This document shows, one piece after another, positions 12,117-24,258 of a stretch of DNA of 64,000 bases. Within the stretch, counting starts at the first letter, position 1, and each line of letters starts with the position of its first letter. A model generated the notes under the pieces. The model worked only from the letters and a program-made list of their open reading frames with translations. It was not told the origin of the DNA and did no database searches. Source of the stretch: Pseudopyrenochaeta lycopersici (Eukaryota; Ascomycota; Dothideomycetes; Pleosporales; Pseudopyrenochaetaceae); NCBI GenBank assembly GCA_003313425.1, contig NHZP01000017.1, forward strand, positions 682,001 through 746,000, read 5' to 3'. Position numbers and translations under genes: made by a program.

Positions 12117-13187
12117 ATGCCGATCTCGTTACTACCCGCCTCGGCTGCGGCCTTTGCGCCACGCTCAACCGTCAATGTTGTTTTAAATTCAAAGGTCGAG
12201 CCATGGTTGACGCAGACACTAAAAAGAGTAAATCGAGTCAAGCGTCCGTTGAACAGCGTGCAACAGCATATGCGGTGTCTCACAGAAACCCTCTCTGGTT
12301 CCAACGCGATATGGTCGCTGTGCTCCATCATGGTCCCAAAGGCCCCAGATTCGGAACTGCGCAAGGATTCCAACCCGCTGGTTGAAGCACTGTTCAACTA
12401 CCAGCTCATCCACATCGAGGCATACGTCGTACACGTTGACATGGTGTCACAACACGAGGTTGCATTCAAGCTTACACCAGAGACCATTGATGCGCTCATC
12501 GAGTACCACAAGGACATCTACTCGGTCGACGTGTCCGCCAGCACCTGGGAATGGGCCGAGAAGGAGCAGCAGCTTAAGAAGCTCCAGGATGGCTTCGTCC
12601 AGGCTGTCAACCGCTATGTGTTCCGGACCGGTGTACGTGCGCTAGAGGGACTTGAGGAGGAAGGCGCCGGAGAGCTACTTGAGGGGCGAGGCGAGGATGT
12701 CAAGAGTGCCATCATGGGACTCTTCCTCCCGCTCTTGCCTCCCCCACCCAGGATTGTCGATGTTGTCCGACCAGCACCACTTCTCCCGAGCTCACCCGGA
12801 TCAGCGAACTGGTGGGTGCCCACACAGCACATCCCGCAGTCGCACTCTGCACCGGTCGATTCGTGGAGAGTGGTTCCATCGACGCCCAGCCCAACCATCG
12901 CAACCTGCGGTGAAACACAACCATCCTTCTGGAGCACAATGGGCACAATGGGCTTCGAGGCCATTCAGCTGCCGTCACCGACACCCTCATTTAGCCAGCC
13001 ATACAACTCCACGAGTCCGTACACGTCGAGTTCGTACTACAGCCCGCCCCCGGCATCTGCGCCGATACCTGCCCTTCCTCTGCCGAGCGTGTTGGCCCAG
13101 CAGTGCGGGTCAAGCGCCGTGCACGCAGGATACGGCGGCTTCGGCTGGGACACAGGATTCGCACCACAGTACGCTGCATTCACCTAA
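12117..13187 (+). CDS. hypothetical protein, 356 residues
   Basis: This is a single uninterrupted frame from an ATG behind a CT-rich leader. I do not recognise a family. The first 175 residues look folded and helical, with few prolines (for example the stretch around LVEALFNYQLIHIEAYVV and LTPETIDALIEYHKDI), and end near YVFRTGVRALEGLEEE. The remaining 180 residues are Pro/Ser/Thr/Tyr-rich and probably disordered, ending in a Gly/Phe/Tyr-containing tail. There is no signal peptide, membrane segment, zinc motif or DNA-binding motif. The gene stands alone, with 3.9 kb upstream and 1.5 kb downstream free of genes, a setting often seen for developmental regulators; that is only a hint. The uniform frame and sharp change from folded to low-complexity region support a real gene. 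Confidence 0.65.
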   Translation: MPISLLPASAAAFAPRSTVNVVLNSKVEPWLTQTLKRVNRVKRPLNSVQQHMRCLTETLSGSNAIWSLCSIMVPKAPDSELRKDSNPLVEALFNYQLIHIEAYVVHVDMVSQHEVAFKLTPETIDALIEYHKDIYSVDVSASTWEWAEKEQQLKKLQDGFVQAVNRYVFRTGVRALEGLEEEGAGELLEGRGEDVKSAIMGLFLPLLPPPPRIVDVVRPAPLLPSSPGSANWWVPTQHIPQSHSAPVDSWRVVPSTPSPTIATCGETQPSFWSTMGTMGFEAIQLPSPTPSFSQPYNSTSPYTSSSYYSPPPASAPIPALPLPSVLAQQCGSSAVHAGYGGFGWDTGFAPQYAAFT

Positions 13188-14662
13188 GGGAATGAGATCA
13201 GTCTGTGGTACCTGTTCCCCCCTCTGTCGATGCCGGGAAGCGTGGACCTGGCCAGTCCCCTTGTTCTTACATTTACCGCGCAGGTTGATTGTGCACAACC
13301 TTGCGACGCCCGACACGAGACGAATGCGATGTGCACGACATGATGTACATCTCACATCATACACCAAGCATGGGACGGCGTTTATCGATTTCAGCGACTG
13401 CTTTCTGAGCGTTTTCTCCTCTCTTCTCGTACATTTTCCTTTGATACCTGATTTACTTTTGTCCTTTGTTTTTTTAGCGAGCGTCTTTCCTATGTTGCCT
13501 CCGCATCACAACGGCCGGACCAGGCCTTTTCTTATGGGTACAGCATCTCTGGGAGGCATGCATGTCGGGCATTTCATGGAAGACACAGGAATACAGCCTC
13601 ACGGCTACGAGGCAGGCACACTCGGTTGGTTTTTTGTTTAATGTCGTACTTGGACTCATGTGCATCTCTTCGCTGAGCATGGCATGCCATCTCATGATTT
13701 GACGCGAACACGTCCATCGTCTACTCAGACTGGCATTGAGTGCCAGCCGGACATGCTGAGAGGCGGCGACAAAAGTTATACACGCATCTGCGATGCCGTT
13801 GTAATAGCTTGTCTTTGCGCAAGAAGGGGGAAAGGGTTGATTGAAGGAAGCACTGTTTGGGGTTCGAGACATGAGCACGCCTGCGTCTCTGTCTCCCAGG
13901 ATGTGGTCCTCTGCATGCGGAGCAAACACTCCTGTGGACCCCCAGGCTTTTGCCTACCTCTTTTGACTCAGTACCCTGGATGCACAAGGACTGTAGGGTC
14001 ATCTCCTACACTTAGAGATTGAATCTCAAGAAGCACTCGCCCGGTTGATCCGGTGCAGTGAACCAGATGCTGGCCAGAAGCAAGCTTCTCATTTAGCAGT
14101 CTAAACCCTAATAAAAAACGAACAATTCAATCAATCTATCAATCTATCAATCCATCAATTTCATGAGATCTAGCTGCTTTTCCTTGATGACGCGCGAGTG
14201 AGATGTGCAATCAATATTGACGAGGCGGATACGCCGTTCTGACATGTGCAATTTCTGACTCGAGCGGTTGGGAGGATCCTCTAGTTCCATGGCACCGGTA
14301 CTGGCTGGGCATCGATATCCTGGAGAAGGGGAATGGGGCCTGTTTGGCCGTTTTGCATTGTGCTGTGCCGCACGCCACATGGCTCGAAATGTTGGGCAGA
14401 GACCCATGGATGGCGGAGCGGACGCTGGGCGGCGGGAAGGCGGGCAAATGCATGGCGAGCGTCAGGCTGAAGAACCGGTCAGTCTTTGTGTTTTAGCTGA
14501 TGTTTCGCCGAAAGCCGCCTTTGAAGGCGAAACATCACGCCTCGTTCTTTGCGCATGCGACAGGCGTCGCTCATCCTCCCCATCTGCATCGCGGCTGCCG
14601 CCATGTCCTCTGCACCTTCCTTGCTATAGTTAGAGCAGCAGTTCCCTCGCACGCGCTACAGG
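13188..14662. other. intergenic region upstream of the Vid24-type gene
   Basis: No supported gene. It contains the 3' flank of the preceding gene, a short tandem repeat near 14126-14159, and the promoter of the next gene. Confidence 0.5.
14126..14159. repeat. imperfect ATCAATCT / ATCA microsatellite
   Basis: A run of CAATCAATCTATCAATCTAT continuing into ATCAATCCATCAATT gives about four imperfect 8-base units, in a noncoding stretch 500 bases before the next gene. It is a simple slippage-type repeat with no sign of function. Confidence 0.7.
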
Positions 14663-16899
14663 ATGCCGCCTGCCAACTCGCCTGTGAGTACGGTCCCCGT
14701 CGCCCGGGCTCGACGCTTGCTGCGTCAGTGGGCCGCGGTTGCGCGCCCAGAGCTGCCGGCGACGTTGCGTTCAATTGAAGACTGACGTAGCCGCTTGGAT
14801 AGGACTCGGAACAGCAGCCGTCGTTTATCTCTGCGCTCCGTGGGCTCGAAAGCCCTGTCAACGAAGACGTGCTCAATCTGGCAGCCACGCTGGGCACCCA
14901 GACCGACGACGACGAGGACGACGACGGCGGCGGCGACGGGTCTCGCGCCAGCCTGCACTATCTGCGCGCTGCGCAAGAGCACGACCAACTGCGCCTGGAC
15001 AGATCAAGAGAGCGCCTACGCCTTCTGGAGAGGCAGCGAGACGAACTCGACCAGCGCGACAGACTGCGACGAGTGATGAGCCGCCTCAGTCGCCTGAGCG
15101 ACAATAGCCCTGCCTATGGTGATCGCGTGCCCAGCCAGAACAACCTGTATGACTGGTCCCCAGCAAATGAGGCTGACGACGAGGACGAGCTGGACCAGAT
15201 CCTCACAGAACTGCGCCGCGAGCAACCCAACACCCACCCCGAGATTCTCCGTGTGCTAGGGCGGTCACAGCTGGACTCGGAGCGCGAGCGCATCCGCTCC
15301 ATATCGACCAGGCTGCAGAACAACCAGTCGTCAGGCTCGGCGACGGCAGAGAACTCGCTGAGGTCCACGGCTATCCTGCAGTCTGTGCGACGACACCCGC
15401 GATTCTCTGCTCGCACGAGGGAGTATTTGCAGCGCAACCAGTCTGACAGAGACTCTATCAGCAGATCGGCACAGCGCAGCGAGTCGCGGGAACGGCACAG
15501 CTCTGAAAGCGCCGCCCGCCAGATAGCCATGCAGCGCTTGTCCGAAGGCAGGTCCTCGCTCGACCGAGAACGGCGGGATATGCTCTCACGCACAGAGTCG
15601 TACCGAAGAAGCTTCCTCGACCGCGCTTCCAGCTCAGCGCCGACCGTCTCACCCCTGCTGGAACAGACTGTCAAGTACCTTTCACGCATACGACACTCGA
15701 CCACCAGAGACGACAGCGAGAACTATGCGCTGGAAGCTGGCTTTTTGACCAAAGACTCCATTTGCATGCAGTATGCGGACTTTGTCACAGATACCTTCAC
15801 AATACCCCCGCCGGCTGAGACATCGTGGTTAGCACCTGGTGCAGTGCTGTCAGGGTGCCAGCACGCCACGAGTGTAACGACGACTGTCACCACAACTGCA
15901 CCAGGAGCAGGCACGACTATACATCGCTCCCGCATAATCGACGGCTCATCTCCTACAACGCTTCCTGCGCTTCCTCCTCCCTCTCGTCCATGGATATCGA
16001 ACAGCTACTCATCGACGCGAAGTCAGACCTCTCCACGCCTATCCGAAGGACTCTCCACACAACCCCAGCAACAAGATCGATGGCCCGTCAAGGTCACAAT
16101 ACATTCTGTAGATTGGGAGAAGATGTCTCTCTCTGCCACAATGGAAGCGTATAATGTACCTTCCCACCCCCACTCCCATCAATCCATCCTCGGCACCTCC
16201 AACTCCTCCAATGGCACACCCTCCCATCAATTCACACGCACATCATCTATAACGACGTACCTCGAAGGCGAAATCCTCGACTTCAATACACACACTCTTC
16301 TCACCGAATCTTTCAAATCCACCGCCGCAAACGATGCAACTTACTGGCGGAAATTACCGCCATTCCAGAAGATGAACGACGAAGAGATTGTGAGGGCCCT
16401 CACAAGCAAGAAGTGGCTCACCGAGGTGCTAGGCAATGAATGGATATTGATGCGGTGGAAGGAGCGATGTTTTGTGAAGAGCTTAAATCGGAGTACGGCG
16501 GATCCTGTTCAACCACCTGCGTCGGTAACCACTTCGTTTGCTGACGGCCCAGCGCACGAGTCCCTCCAGCCGCCCACGTCTGAAATCACCTACTATCCCT
16601 CTACACAAGCATCGCAGTTCCAAGCTTCACCGTATCGCATCGTGCGCAATCAGCAGACAGGGCGTGCCGAAGTCGAGATCTCGCCTCTATTCAGCCCATC
16701 TTCAACCACAGATGGAGAGCTAGCGACATTCGATGACTCAGGTTGTGGACTCACAATCAGTGGGTTCTACTATGTGTGTTTGAGACGAAGTGATGGTAAG
16801 TTGGAAGGGCTATATTACGATCCGCAGAGTAGTCCCTATCAGTGCTTGAAGCTTGAAAGCATGAGAGGCGGCGTGTTTCCCGCTTGGGGATTCCGGTAG
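14663..16899 (+). CDS. Vid24 / GID4-family protein
   Basis: This is a substrate-receptor type subunit of the GID/CTLH ubiquitin ligase, which in yeast recognises N-terminal proline degrons on gluconeogenic enzymes. Exons are 14663-14683 (only seven codons) and 14803-16899, giving 705 residues. The intron has a GTGAGT donor, a CTGAC branch and an acceptor at 14801-14802. The Vid24 beta-barrel spans about 432-693: VTIHSVDWEKMSLSATMEAY, TYLEGEILDFNTHTLLTESF, WRKLPPFQ, WILMRWKERCFV, and the closing LTISGFYYVCLRRSDGKLEG. Two loops are enlarged: about 30 Ser/His-rich residues after the first strand, and about 90 residues before the last. The N-terminal 430 residues are acidic then Arg/Ser-rich and probably disordered. 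Yeast Gid4 is about 360 residues, so most of the extra length is outside the barrel. The start codon choice is reasonable but not proven. Confidence 0.85.
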
Positions 16900-17543
16900 T
16901 ACGAAGACGGGGATGTGAGACGGTCCATGTAGAACATGGACGAAAAAGGGATGATATGTTGATATCCTTACTGCATCTGAAGGCGTACTGGATTTTTGGC
17001 AATGCATCGCCCATTGAGGCTTCTGGGTAGATTGGGAGTTGGGTATGATTTTACACCTACGCTCTCTTTTGCTTAGGCTCAGCGAGGATTGGTATACATG
17101 GTTTATCAGACACCGCCAAGGCGCTCTCAATCATGAAAATGTGTTTCAAGTCTCAAGTTCCGTTGATATCCTCAGATAGCCCACCACGTATACAAGCAAA
17201 ATATGCATGCAGTCATAATAGACGCCGGATACGCCCTGTTATTATGGACGCACTGCACTCCGACGTTTTGCCTGCGGCCAATGACGAGTGGTTCATTACG
17301 ACCCCGCGTCCCGAATTAGTAGGTGCAGCCGGACAGCGTCACTGCCATGGACCCCTGCTGTATCAACGCCTTCCCAAATTGATGTTAATTGGACATTGGT
17401 ATGGGCAGAAGAGTCATTGAAGATTTTTGAGCATTTGTTTAAAAACCAGATTGAAGTTTGATTCAAGGACATCACAGCTGGTGACTTTTGAACTGTTAAT
17501 CAGACCGGGAAGAGAAAGAGAAGGAGCAAGCACGCACGCAAAC
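16900..17543. other. intergenic region
   Basis: A spacer between co-directional genes. A 95-codon frame at 17133-17420 shows no family feature and is not accepted as a gene. Confidence 0.5.
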
Positions 17544-18459
17544 ATGGCTGCACCTCAGTATCCTAAGACGGCAGTCAACAAGCTTGGAAGACTGGCGAAT
17601 CGAGGTTTCCCACCCCTTCGAATGTGTAATGAAGTCTCTTGCTGATATCGAAAAGGCACATACGACTACGCAACGGTGCATTCATTGGTCAACGACTGTC
17701 CGATCCTTCATGTATCTTTCAATGACCCGGCGCATCCATTCCCCGTGGTCCTGCCTATGCTAGGATGTACAGGGAATTTTCAAGAGCAGGATGCGGATCC
17801 GAATGCCACGGAACAAGACTTGTATATCCACGGCTATGTATCTGGTCGCATGTTCAAGAGCGGCAAGAATGCTGAAGGCGAGGGCCTACCCATTACCGTT
17901 GCCGCATCGTACGCTCCCACCATCTTTCCCCTTTGGAATCCAATCTGCAAATGCGCAGAAGGGGTAAGGAGGATTTCTGCTGACACCAATATCAAGATTC
18001 CTAGATGGCCTTGTATTATCCCTCACCCCCTTCCACAACTCATGCAACTACCGCTCCGCCATCGTCTACGGCTACGCCTCGCTCGTAACCGACGCCGACG
18101 AAGCCCTATATGCCATGAAACTAATAACCGACAACCTGCTCCCCCAACGCTGGGACAAGTCCCGCACGCCCCCGACGTCCGCAGAACTGTCCAGCACCTC
18201 GATCCTGCGCGTCAAGGTCTCTTCTGCGTCGGCAAAAGTGCGGGTTGGCGGGCCAAGTGAAGATCGCGCTGACCTCAAGGACAAGCAGCTCGTGAGCCAG
18301 ACGTGGACGGGCGTGGTGCCGTATTGGGGGACGTGGGGCGAGCCGGTCCCCGGGAAGGAGAATGGGAGGGAAGAAGTTGAGGATTATATTGAGGAGTGGA
18401 GGGTTGGAGAGACGGGCAAGGCACGGGGGTACGCGTTTGAAGCGATTGAGAAGTCTTGA
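17544..18459 (+). CDS. FMN-binding split-barrel protein, pyridoxamine oxidase-like
   Basis: This protein belongs to the flavin-nucleotide-binding, pyridoxamine 5'-phosphate oxidase-like fold (Pyridox_ox_2 type). Exons are 17544-17604, 17656-17908 and 17997-18459, giving 258 residues. Introns are 51 bases (weak GTTTCC donor, CTGAT branch) and 88 bases (GTACGC donor, CTGAC branch). The junctions restore ANRGTYDYATVHSLVND and the conserved LDGLVLSLTPFHNSCNYRSA stretch, whose middle recurs in the family as DGLVLS. The Arg/Tyr-rich YGYASLVTD segment and the final WTGVVPYWGTWGEPVPG are also typical. The fold usually binds FMN as a dimer; the substrate of fungal members is not established, so a true PNP oxidase role should not be assumed. 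It is cytosolic, as no targeting signal is seen. Confidence 0.82.
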
Positions 18460-19255
18460 TTGATCAAGTGTGAAGCGTAGAAGCTATATTAGACAAAAAT
18501 GGGGTAAAGCCATATTCAATTCCGTACTCGCTTTTCTCTTTTCAAAGAAATGCCATGGAGTAGTGAAGCCCGCTCTGTAGGAGGCTGAAGAGAAACGGGG
18601 AAACCAAAATCATCTCCCAGTGACTACTAGTCCGCACCAAACACAGGCTCCACAAACATGAATAACCAGAGAAACCAGAAGATTTGGAGTCGATACTGAT
18701 TCAAGACACTCTTGACTTGGAAAAGTGCCGAGTAAGAGTCTTTAACACAGTATGATCTGGACAAAGGCATTCGATGTAATACACCATTACTTTCTCTATT
18801 GTACAGTCATGATTCACGAACAAGCAGTTCATTGCCAAGCCTATGATTGATACCATCTAGGCCAAGTATTCGCACTGATCAGGACAGCATAATGGATGGG
18901 ATGCAAAGCCATGTGCAAAAGCATTTCTCTAGTGGCTAGGATGTGGGTTTGGGCGGTGGAGATGGTAGTGTGAAGACCACGTTATCTCATGCAAAGGATC
19001 CTAATGCGACGTCATAGTGCTGAAAGGAAAACTGCTCGAGGAGAACCGAGGTTATTGTCGTGTAGAATTGGAACTTGTACAGCTGAAGATGGGTCTGAAT
19101 TACACGGGATGAGATTGAGAGAGAAAAATAGATCTTATTAGCTGGCAGTGCGTGGTAGGGATCAATACATCCACCCAACATTCCCATACGAAGCAAACAC
19201 GAAAATAAGCATCGTGCTTTGACTCACACCATTAAAAAGAAATCGAGGAAAATGA
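18460..19255. other. convergent intergenic region
   Basis: 3' flanks of two convergent genes. Nothing else is recognised. Confidence 0.5.
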
Positions 19256-22026
19256 TCAGACCCAACCATCCCGCTCTCGTTCGTCTTTCACTCCTCCATT
19301 CCCCTTCAACCAACCTACGCCGACATTTGCAACACCTTTCCACCGTTCAATGCTTTTCTTCCTACTAAATCTGTACTGGCGCTCGATACTCCGTTCTAGG
19401 CGTTTCTTGAAAGGGCCGTCCCCAGAGACGCCTAATCCACCAAGCTCCATATCTTCTCGGACTTCAGCTTCTCTAAACCCTAGGGCTGAGCTAGCACCAC
19501 GACTAGTTCTTGTCGAGCTTCCCCGATGCAGATTCGGCCTCGAACCAATAGTGTCATTCGAGCAAACTCTCCGCAGATGGCCGTGAAGGGCTGCTACTTC
19601 TCTGTCCCCAAGTATCCTACCTTTCCGATTTGATGGCGGGGTGCGATAATCCCAATTCAAGTCAATACGTCTTAAGCCACGCTTGCGGGGACTTTGATCC
19701 AGGACCTGACCTAGCTCTTGTATGTCCTCGGTCTGTGCGCGCATTTGTTCGAGAGACTGCATTCGGGGAGTTGCAAAGGCGCGTCCTTGAACGGACTGTG
19801 AGGGGCGACGATTTAAACGAGGTGATGATTGGCTGCGCTGACCGGTACGTGACATGCGTTTCTCTTCAATAGCCAATGCCACTTGAGCAACAGAATTGGG
19901 TACGACGTCAAGTGAGTTCTAATAGCGTTGTCAGCTGGTTTGAAAGTCTGCGTAGGTAATTCTAGATAAGGCGGACCATGTGGATGAGTACTATTGGTAG
20001 TTGAACAGTGACTAGCTTCCTGGGGCAGTTTAATTTAATCGGTGAGCAAGACGCGGATACTGACGTATGCGCCGTGCCGACCATGACATTCAGGAAATAC
20101 CGTACTTCAAAGTATTTGCCTAATCTATCAGCATATATGCTCTTGCAAGTTCACTAAGTGACATACCACACTTGACGGTAGCATGTCCACGAGGAACCTC
20201 AAGGTTACAAGTGCGAATGTGTGTTTGGTGCGCTCCAACACCATGCCAGCCAGTCGAACCCTGCTTCACTAGTGCTTTACTTAATATGGATCGTTCGTTA
20301 CTGTCAAAAATTCGGGCTTGGCCAGCAGACTTCTCCAGTGTAGATGCAGCAGCCTACCAATAGAATTGATTAGCCAGTTTGACCATGACGCCGTGTCGTT
20401 CTGCCACAAACGTGTTTGTAACAAAGTATATCCCGCTCCAACTGAAGTTCAATCTTCCTGATGGTCTTGCGGCTTTTATTGGCAATATGGATATCAACGT
20501 AGATGCTGGTGCCACTGACCCAGACTTGCCGATGCAAACCTGCAGTGACTCGAACAACTTCAATGGTGGTCTCTCGAGGCTTGACCCATTCATCTGAAGC
20601 AGTCAATGGGCTTGGAAGCGACATGAGAGCTTTCTCGGCTACTTTATAGTCAGCTTCAAATTCAAAGGAAAGCCAGAGGCCACGCACGATCATAGACAGA
20701 TAGAACCGTGACATCTTCAGAAGTTCTGACAATGTACTGCTTGCCGTGATCGCGGATGAGCAACGATACACATAATACGTACCGAATCCTTGTATTTTTC
20801 GAACGAAAAGGTGGGGGCCCAACGTTAAGGGGCAAGCTTAGGTTGAAGGCGAGTTTTGTGATAGAAGGCATTAAATGCCAGAACAGATCATCCGATCCTA
20901 TCGGCTCCTGGGTGTCCACCATGTTTTGAGGAGGTGGGTTCTTCTCGTCGATAAGCTCTGTTGCGAGATTCAGGAACACAAATCGTCTGTTCCCGCTCAT
21001 TTCTTCCAGCCCAAGGAGGTCGATGGATATTCGAGCAATATCCAGTGTCCTTCTATGACGTATTCGCTCTGCGTCGTCGACGGTGATCTGTGCGGCTCCT
21101 TCGATTGATCCTCCACCCACAAATACACCTGCTGATAAGTCTAGACCTAGTTCAATGCGAGGGTGTCGATGAGACGGAAAGTCTAGAAGCTCTTTAGGAG
21201 GTGATTCGCGAACAAATGTTCTGGAAGGTATGCGTCGGTTGGTTTCGTGTGTTATTGAATCGAGGCGAGCGGCGACATGGCGTAGAGGAGACTGCGACTG
21301 ACCACGACGCGGAATCGTGTTTCCGCTGCCTTTTGGAGTGGGTAATGAGGTAGTAGGTATGCCATCTAGGGAAGTAGTAACTGGTAAACGCTGTGTTGTT
21401 TGTGATGGTAGGTTTTGTGATCGTTGCTGAGCTCGAGAAATACTACGCGCGCGGGTTTGTGATGATGATCGAGGGGGAACGCTGCCTGGTGGGATGCTGT
21501 ATATACTGGAAATGCTGTTATTGTCTGCAGGACTCGGTGGTGATGGTGTTCTAGATGGTCTTCCTCGGTGAAGAGACCTCATGCCGTTGCTGTCGATGCT
21601 ATTCTTTCTATCTGGCTCCTTATTCTCACCCTGTCGGTTATCCATGCTTGGACGGCGCCTTGATGCAACAGATGGCTTCCGCAGTACTTCACTACGAGAA
21701 GTGCTTCGTAGGATGTTGTCAGAAAGAAGATTTTGTGGTATTGTGTCCGCTAAGCTCGGTTCAGTGAGTTCGCGAATATCTGATAGAGGACGGGTCTTCG
21801 CCCAAGAAGATGGCTTGGAGTAGCCTCGGAATTCGCCAAAATTATTGCCAACCAGGCCTCCAAAACCAATGACTCCACTGTTGTCTGAGCTCGAAGATGT
21901 GAGAAATGACACTCCGCTCGCTCCCTGTGGCGAAAGACAAGAGTCGGGTAGTTGGCCTTTACCAGGTTGCGGCTGTGAGTGAAGTGAAGTTTTTAACAGT
22001 CGTCCTGCAATTGCGGATAGTGTCAT
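19256..22026 (-). CDS. arrestin-domain protein (ART-like trafficking adaptor candidate)
   Basis: Minus-strand exons are 22026-20688, 20638-20412, 20353-20167, 20119-20065, 20019-19977 and 19918-19256, giving 837 residues. The five introns are 45 to 58 bases, and two internal exons are only 55 and 43 bases. Each junction conserves phase, and the final one gives the family signature MNSLDVVPNSVAQVALAIE. Residues 1-285 are Ser/Arg/Pro-rich and disordered. The arrestin N and C beta-sandwiches span about 287-620, opening with PRIELGLDLSAGVFVGG. The last 215 residues are basic and disordered. Fungal arrestin-like proteins link membrane transporters or pH sensors to Rsp5-type ubiquitin ligases. I see no clear PPxY motif in the parts I read, so ligase recruitment is an inference. 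Splice donors GTCCGC and GTTTGT are weak but the protein joins are convincing. Confidence 0.83.
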
Positions 22027-24258
22027 TGCTACACACCGTCAGCATGTATGCTTCGGGTCATGTTTCAGGCTGCCAGACAACCTGATGAACGACAGATTGA
22101 TCTGAGAGCTGGCGATTAAGAGCTGACTGAGTGATTGATGTGAGATTCCGATCCTGCTGAAGACGGGACGAAAGTCATGTGAGACTATGCCAATGTTCCA
22201 TATTCTGAGAGGCGTATGAGGGCTTTCACTTGAGGGTTGCGTGCTGAAGTGATAATGCATCATGGGGACGCGGTATCAGTGCTTCTCTCAGAGGCAGAGG
22301 AAGGCGCAGAGCGATGCTTGCCAGTTCACGATTCTTTTGCACGTGTTTCCATTGCAGAATAACAAGACCAGAGCGAAATATAGCGGTTTTGATTCTTATC
22401 ATAACGAGGGCAAAAGCTGTGCAGTTATCGGCAGGAATCACTCGACGTCGATTTGACATTGTTGAAGCTCACCGCGGACCATTTGGTCACAGCCCAGAAT
22501 CATAGAAATCCTTGCCATCTAAGGGAAAAGAGCATGCCCCAAAAAACATTGACGAGCAAATCAGTATCCATCAACATACGACTCATACGTATATTGCATG
22601 GAGTCGAAGGTTGCTCAGCTTAGGTATCAAGACATGATAAGAGGGTTAGTTTCCTGATATGGAACTTGTCTTGGCAGGAGCATGGAGGGCGACGTCTCGA
22701 CTTCCTTGACAGCTCGGCTTCATCGTCAGTCACGCGGATCCTGGATCTGGTAGCGGCCAAAGGGGCAGTTTCACGATAGACGGGCACCATTGTTGTCGTA
22801 CGAGTCTCGACTGGGTCAAGGTCACCTGCTCTGCTCAGCCGAGGAAAATGATTCGACGCTACCGCCTCATTAGGCCAATAGGGCTCATGCGGTGCATAAA
22901 AGCAACGACGTCGGCGATTTCAGCGCAACAATCCCCGTAGCTGAATGCAACATGCTTGCGAAGCTTGCGAAGAGCGGTGCTGTGATTGTGCGTATTCCAG
23001 CCCGGAGCGTATCGGGCAATGCCGAAGATTCCGGATTGTGGGTTCAATGGCTGTGAAAGCAAATCACAGATCACTTTGGCAGATAACGCAGCGAGCGGGG
23101 AAACCAAGCTTCGCGACAAACGTGACCAAGCACACTCTATCTCTACGCATCCTTGCGAGAAGATTTTGACAGCTCGGGGTCCTGGAGGAAAGTGTGTTCT
23201 GTGGGGATATGGCCCAAGTTGGCACCGAACGGTTGCGTCGTCATGCTGAGCAATTCTGGTACTGTAGTCCGCAGCGTAACCCGTCATCATCAGCGCTATT
23301 CCGGTAGAGCAGGAGGACGAGACTGAGCGTGCGGGAGCATTGATGGTGCAGGTCCACGTCTCACCTGGTCTTGGTGCTGGAGCGGTACCCTCCCGAGAGT
23401 GGGTGCCTGAACGATTGTTGGTCTCCTCGGACTGTGTCGCAAGGCCTCGGAGCAGCGCGCAGAAAGTCGGTAGATGGTCGATGCTGGAGGTAGCAATGCT
23501 GCCAGAAGATCCGATCTATCCATGGGAGGCCGACGCATTGATAACTTGCTGGGCCTTGCTGTGTGAAGGTCATGGCCACAGCGGCTGGCCTGGAGAAGCC
23601 GGAGAAGCTCTATAATACCTGGTGGTGGCGCGGGAGCTACAGCAGCGCCTAAGCTGCATCGAGTATCGCGATCCCCTCGGCAAAACTCACCATGTTCGAG
23701 GGCTCGACGATGGCGTCTTTGGACGAAGGCGGCGCTGGCAGGCTGCAGTGCGTGGCAGGCGATGGGTGAGCACCCCGCGAGAAAACTCTGAGGAGCCGAC
23801 CAACCGCACGCTCCGCCGCTCTTCGGGGGTTGCAGACGCCCAGCTGTCGCACGGCTGCCATTTGCTGCCCGCCAGAGAGGAATGCCTTTTGGGGGCGAGC
23901 ACAACCTTTGACCACAGCAGCTCTGGGCACTTGCAAACAAGGTGGCCCGCCCGCCTTTTGAAGTCCAGCACCTCCGCCCCTCCGCTGAGCCCTCTTTTGA
24001 TTCCATTACCCAAGAGCTTACCTCACAACTACTGCGCAACCACACACAGCCCCCGAAATCTGACGTCTTATCACACATTATCAAAATCCCAAACACACGC
24101 AATCGATCCTCGACCCGGCGCTGCGGCTGCCCAACCCAGGCGCGCTTAACCGCCCGGAGCCTCCAGTCGTCCCATATCGACCTGCCTGTGTTGCGTCCGT
24201 CGTGCCTCTTGGCGCTCCAGTGCCCCTCTATCAGACCGGAGGGGTACGGTCGCCGCAG
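22027..24258. other. divergent intergenic region, arrestin / bZIP genes
   Basis: The 2.2 kb between divergent genes holds no supported gene. Proximal to the bZIP gene, the bZIP frame is open from a TGA at about 24060 down to the annotated start and is Pro/Val/Leu-rich, so an upstream exon may join there. A 400-codon minus frame at 23296-24498 is an antisense shadow in GC-rich DNA. Confidence 0.5.

Noticed and set aside
12652..13641. 329-codon plus-strand ORF
   Set aside because: Overlaps the 12117-13187 gene in a shifted frame; His/Arg/Ser/Pro-rich shadow.
14101..14112. CTAAACCCTAAT, like a telomere repeat unit
   Set aside because: Only one unit, no array; chance match.
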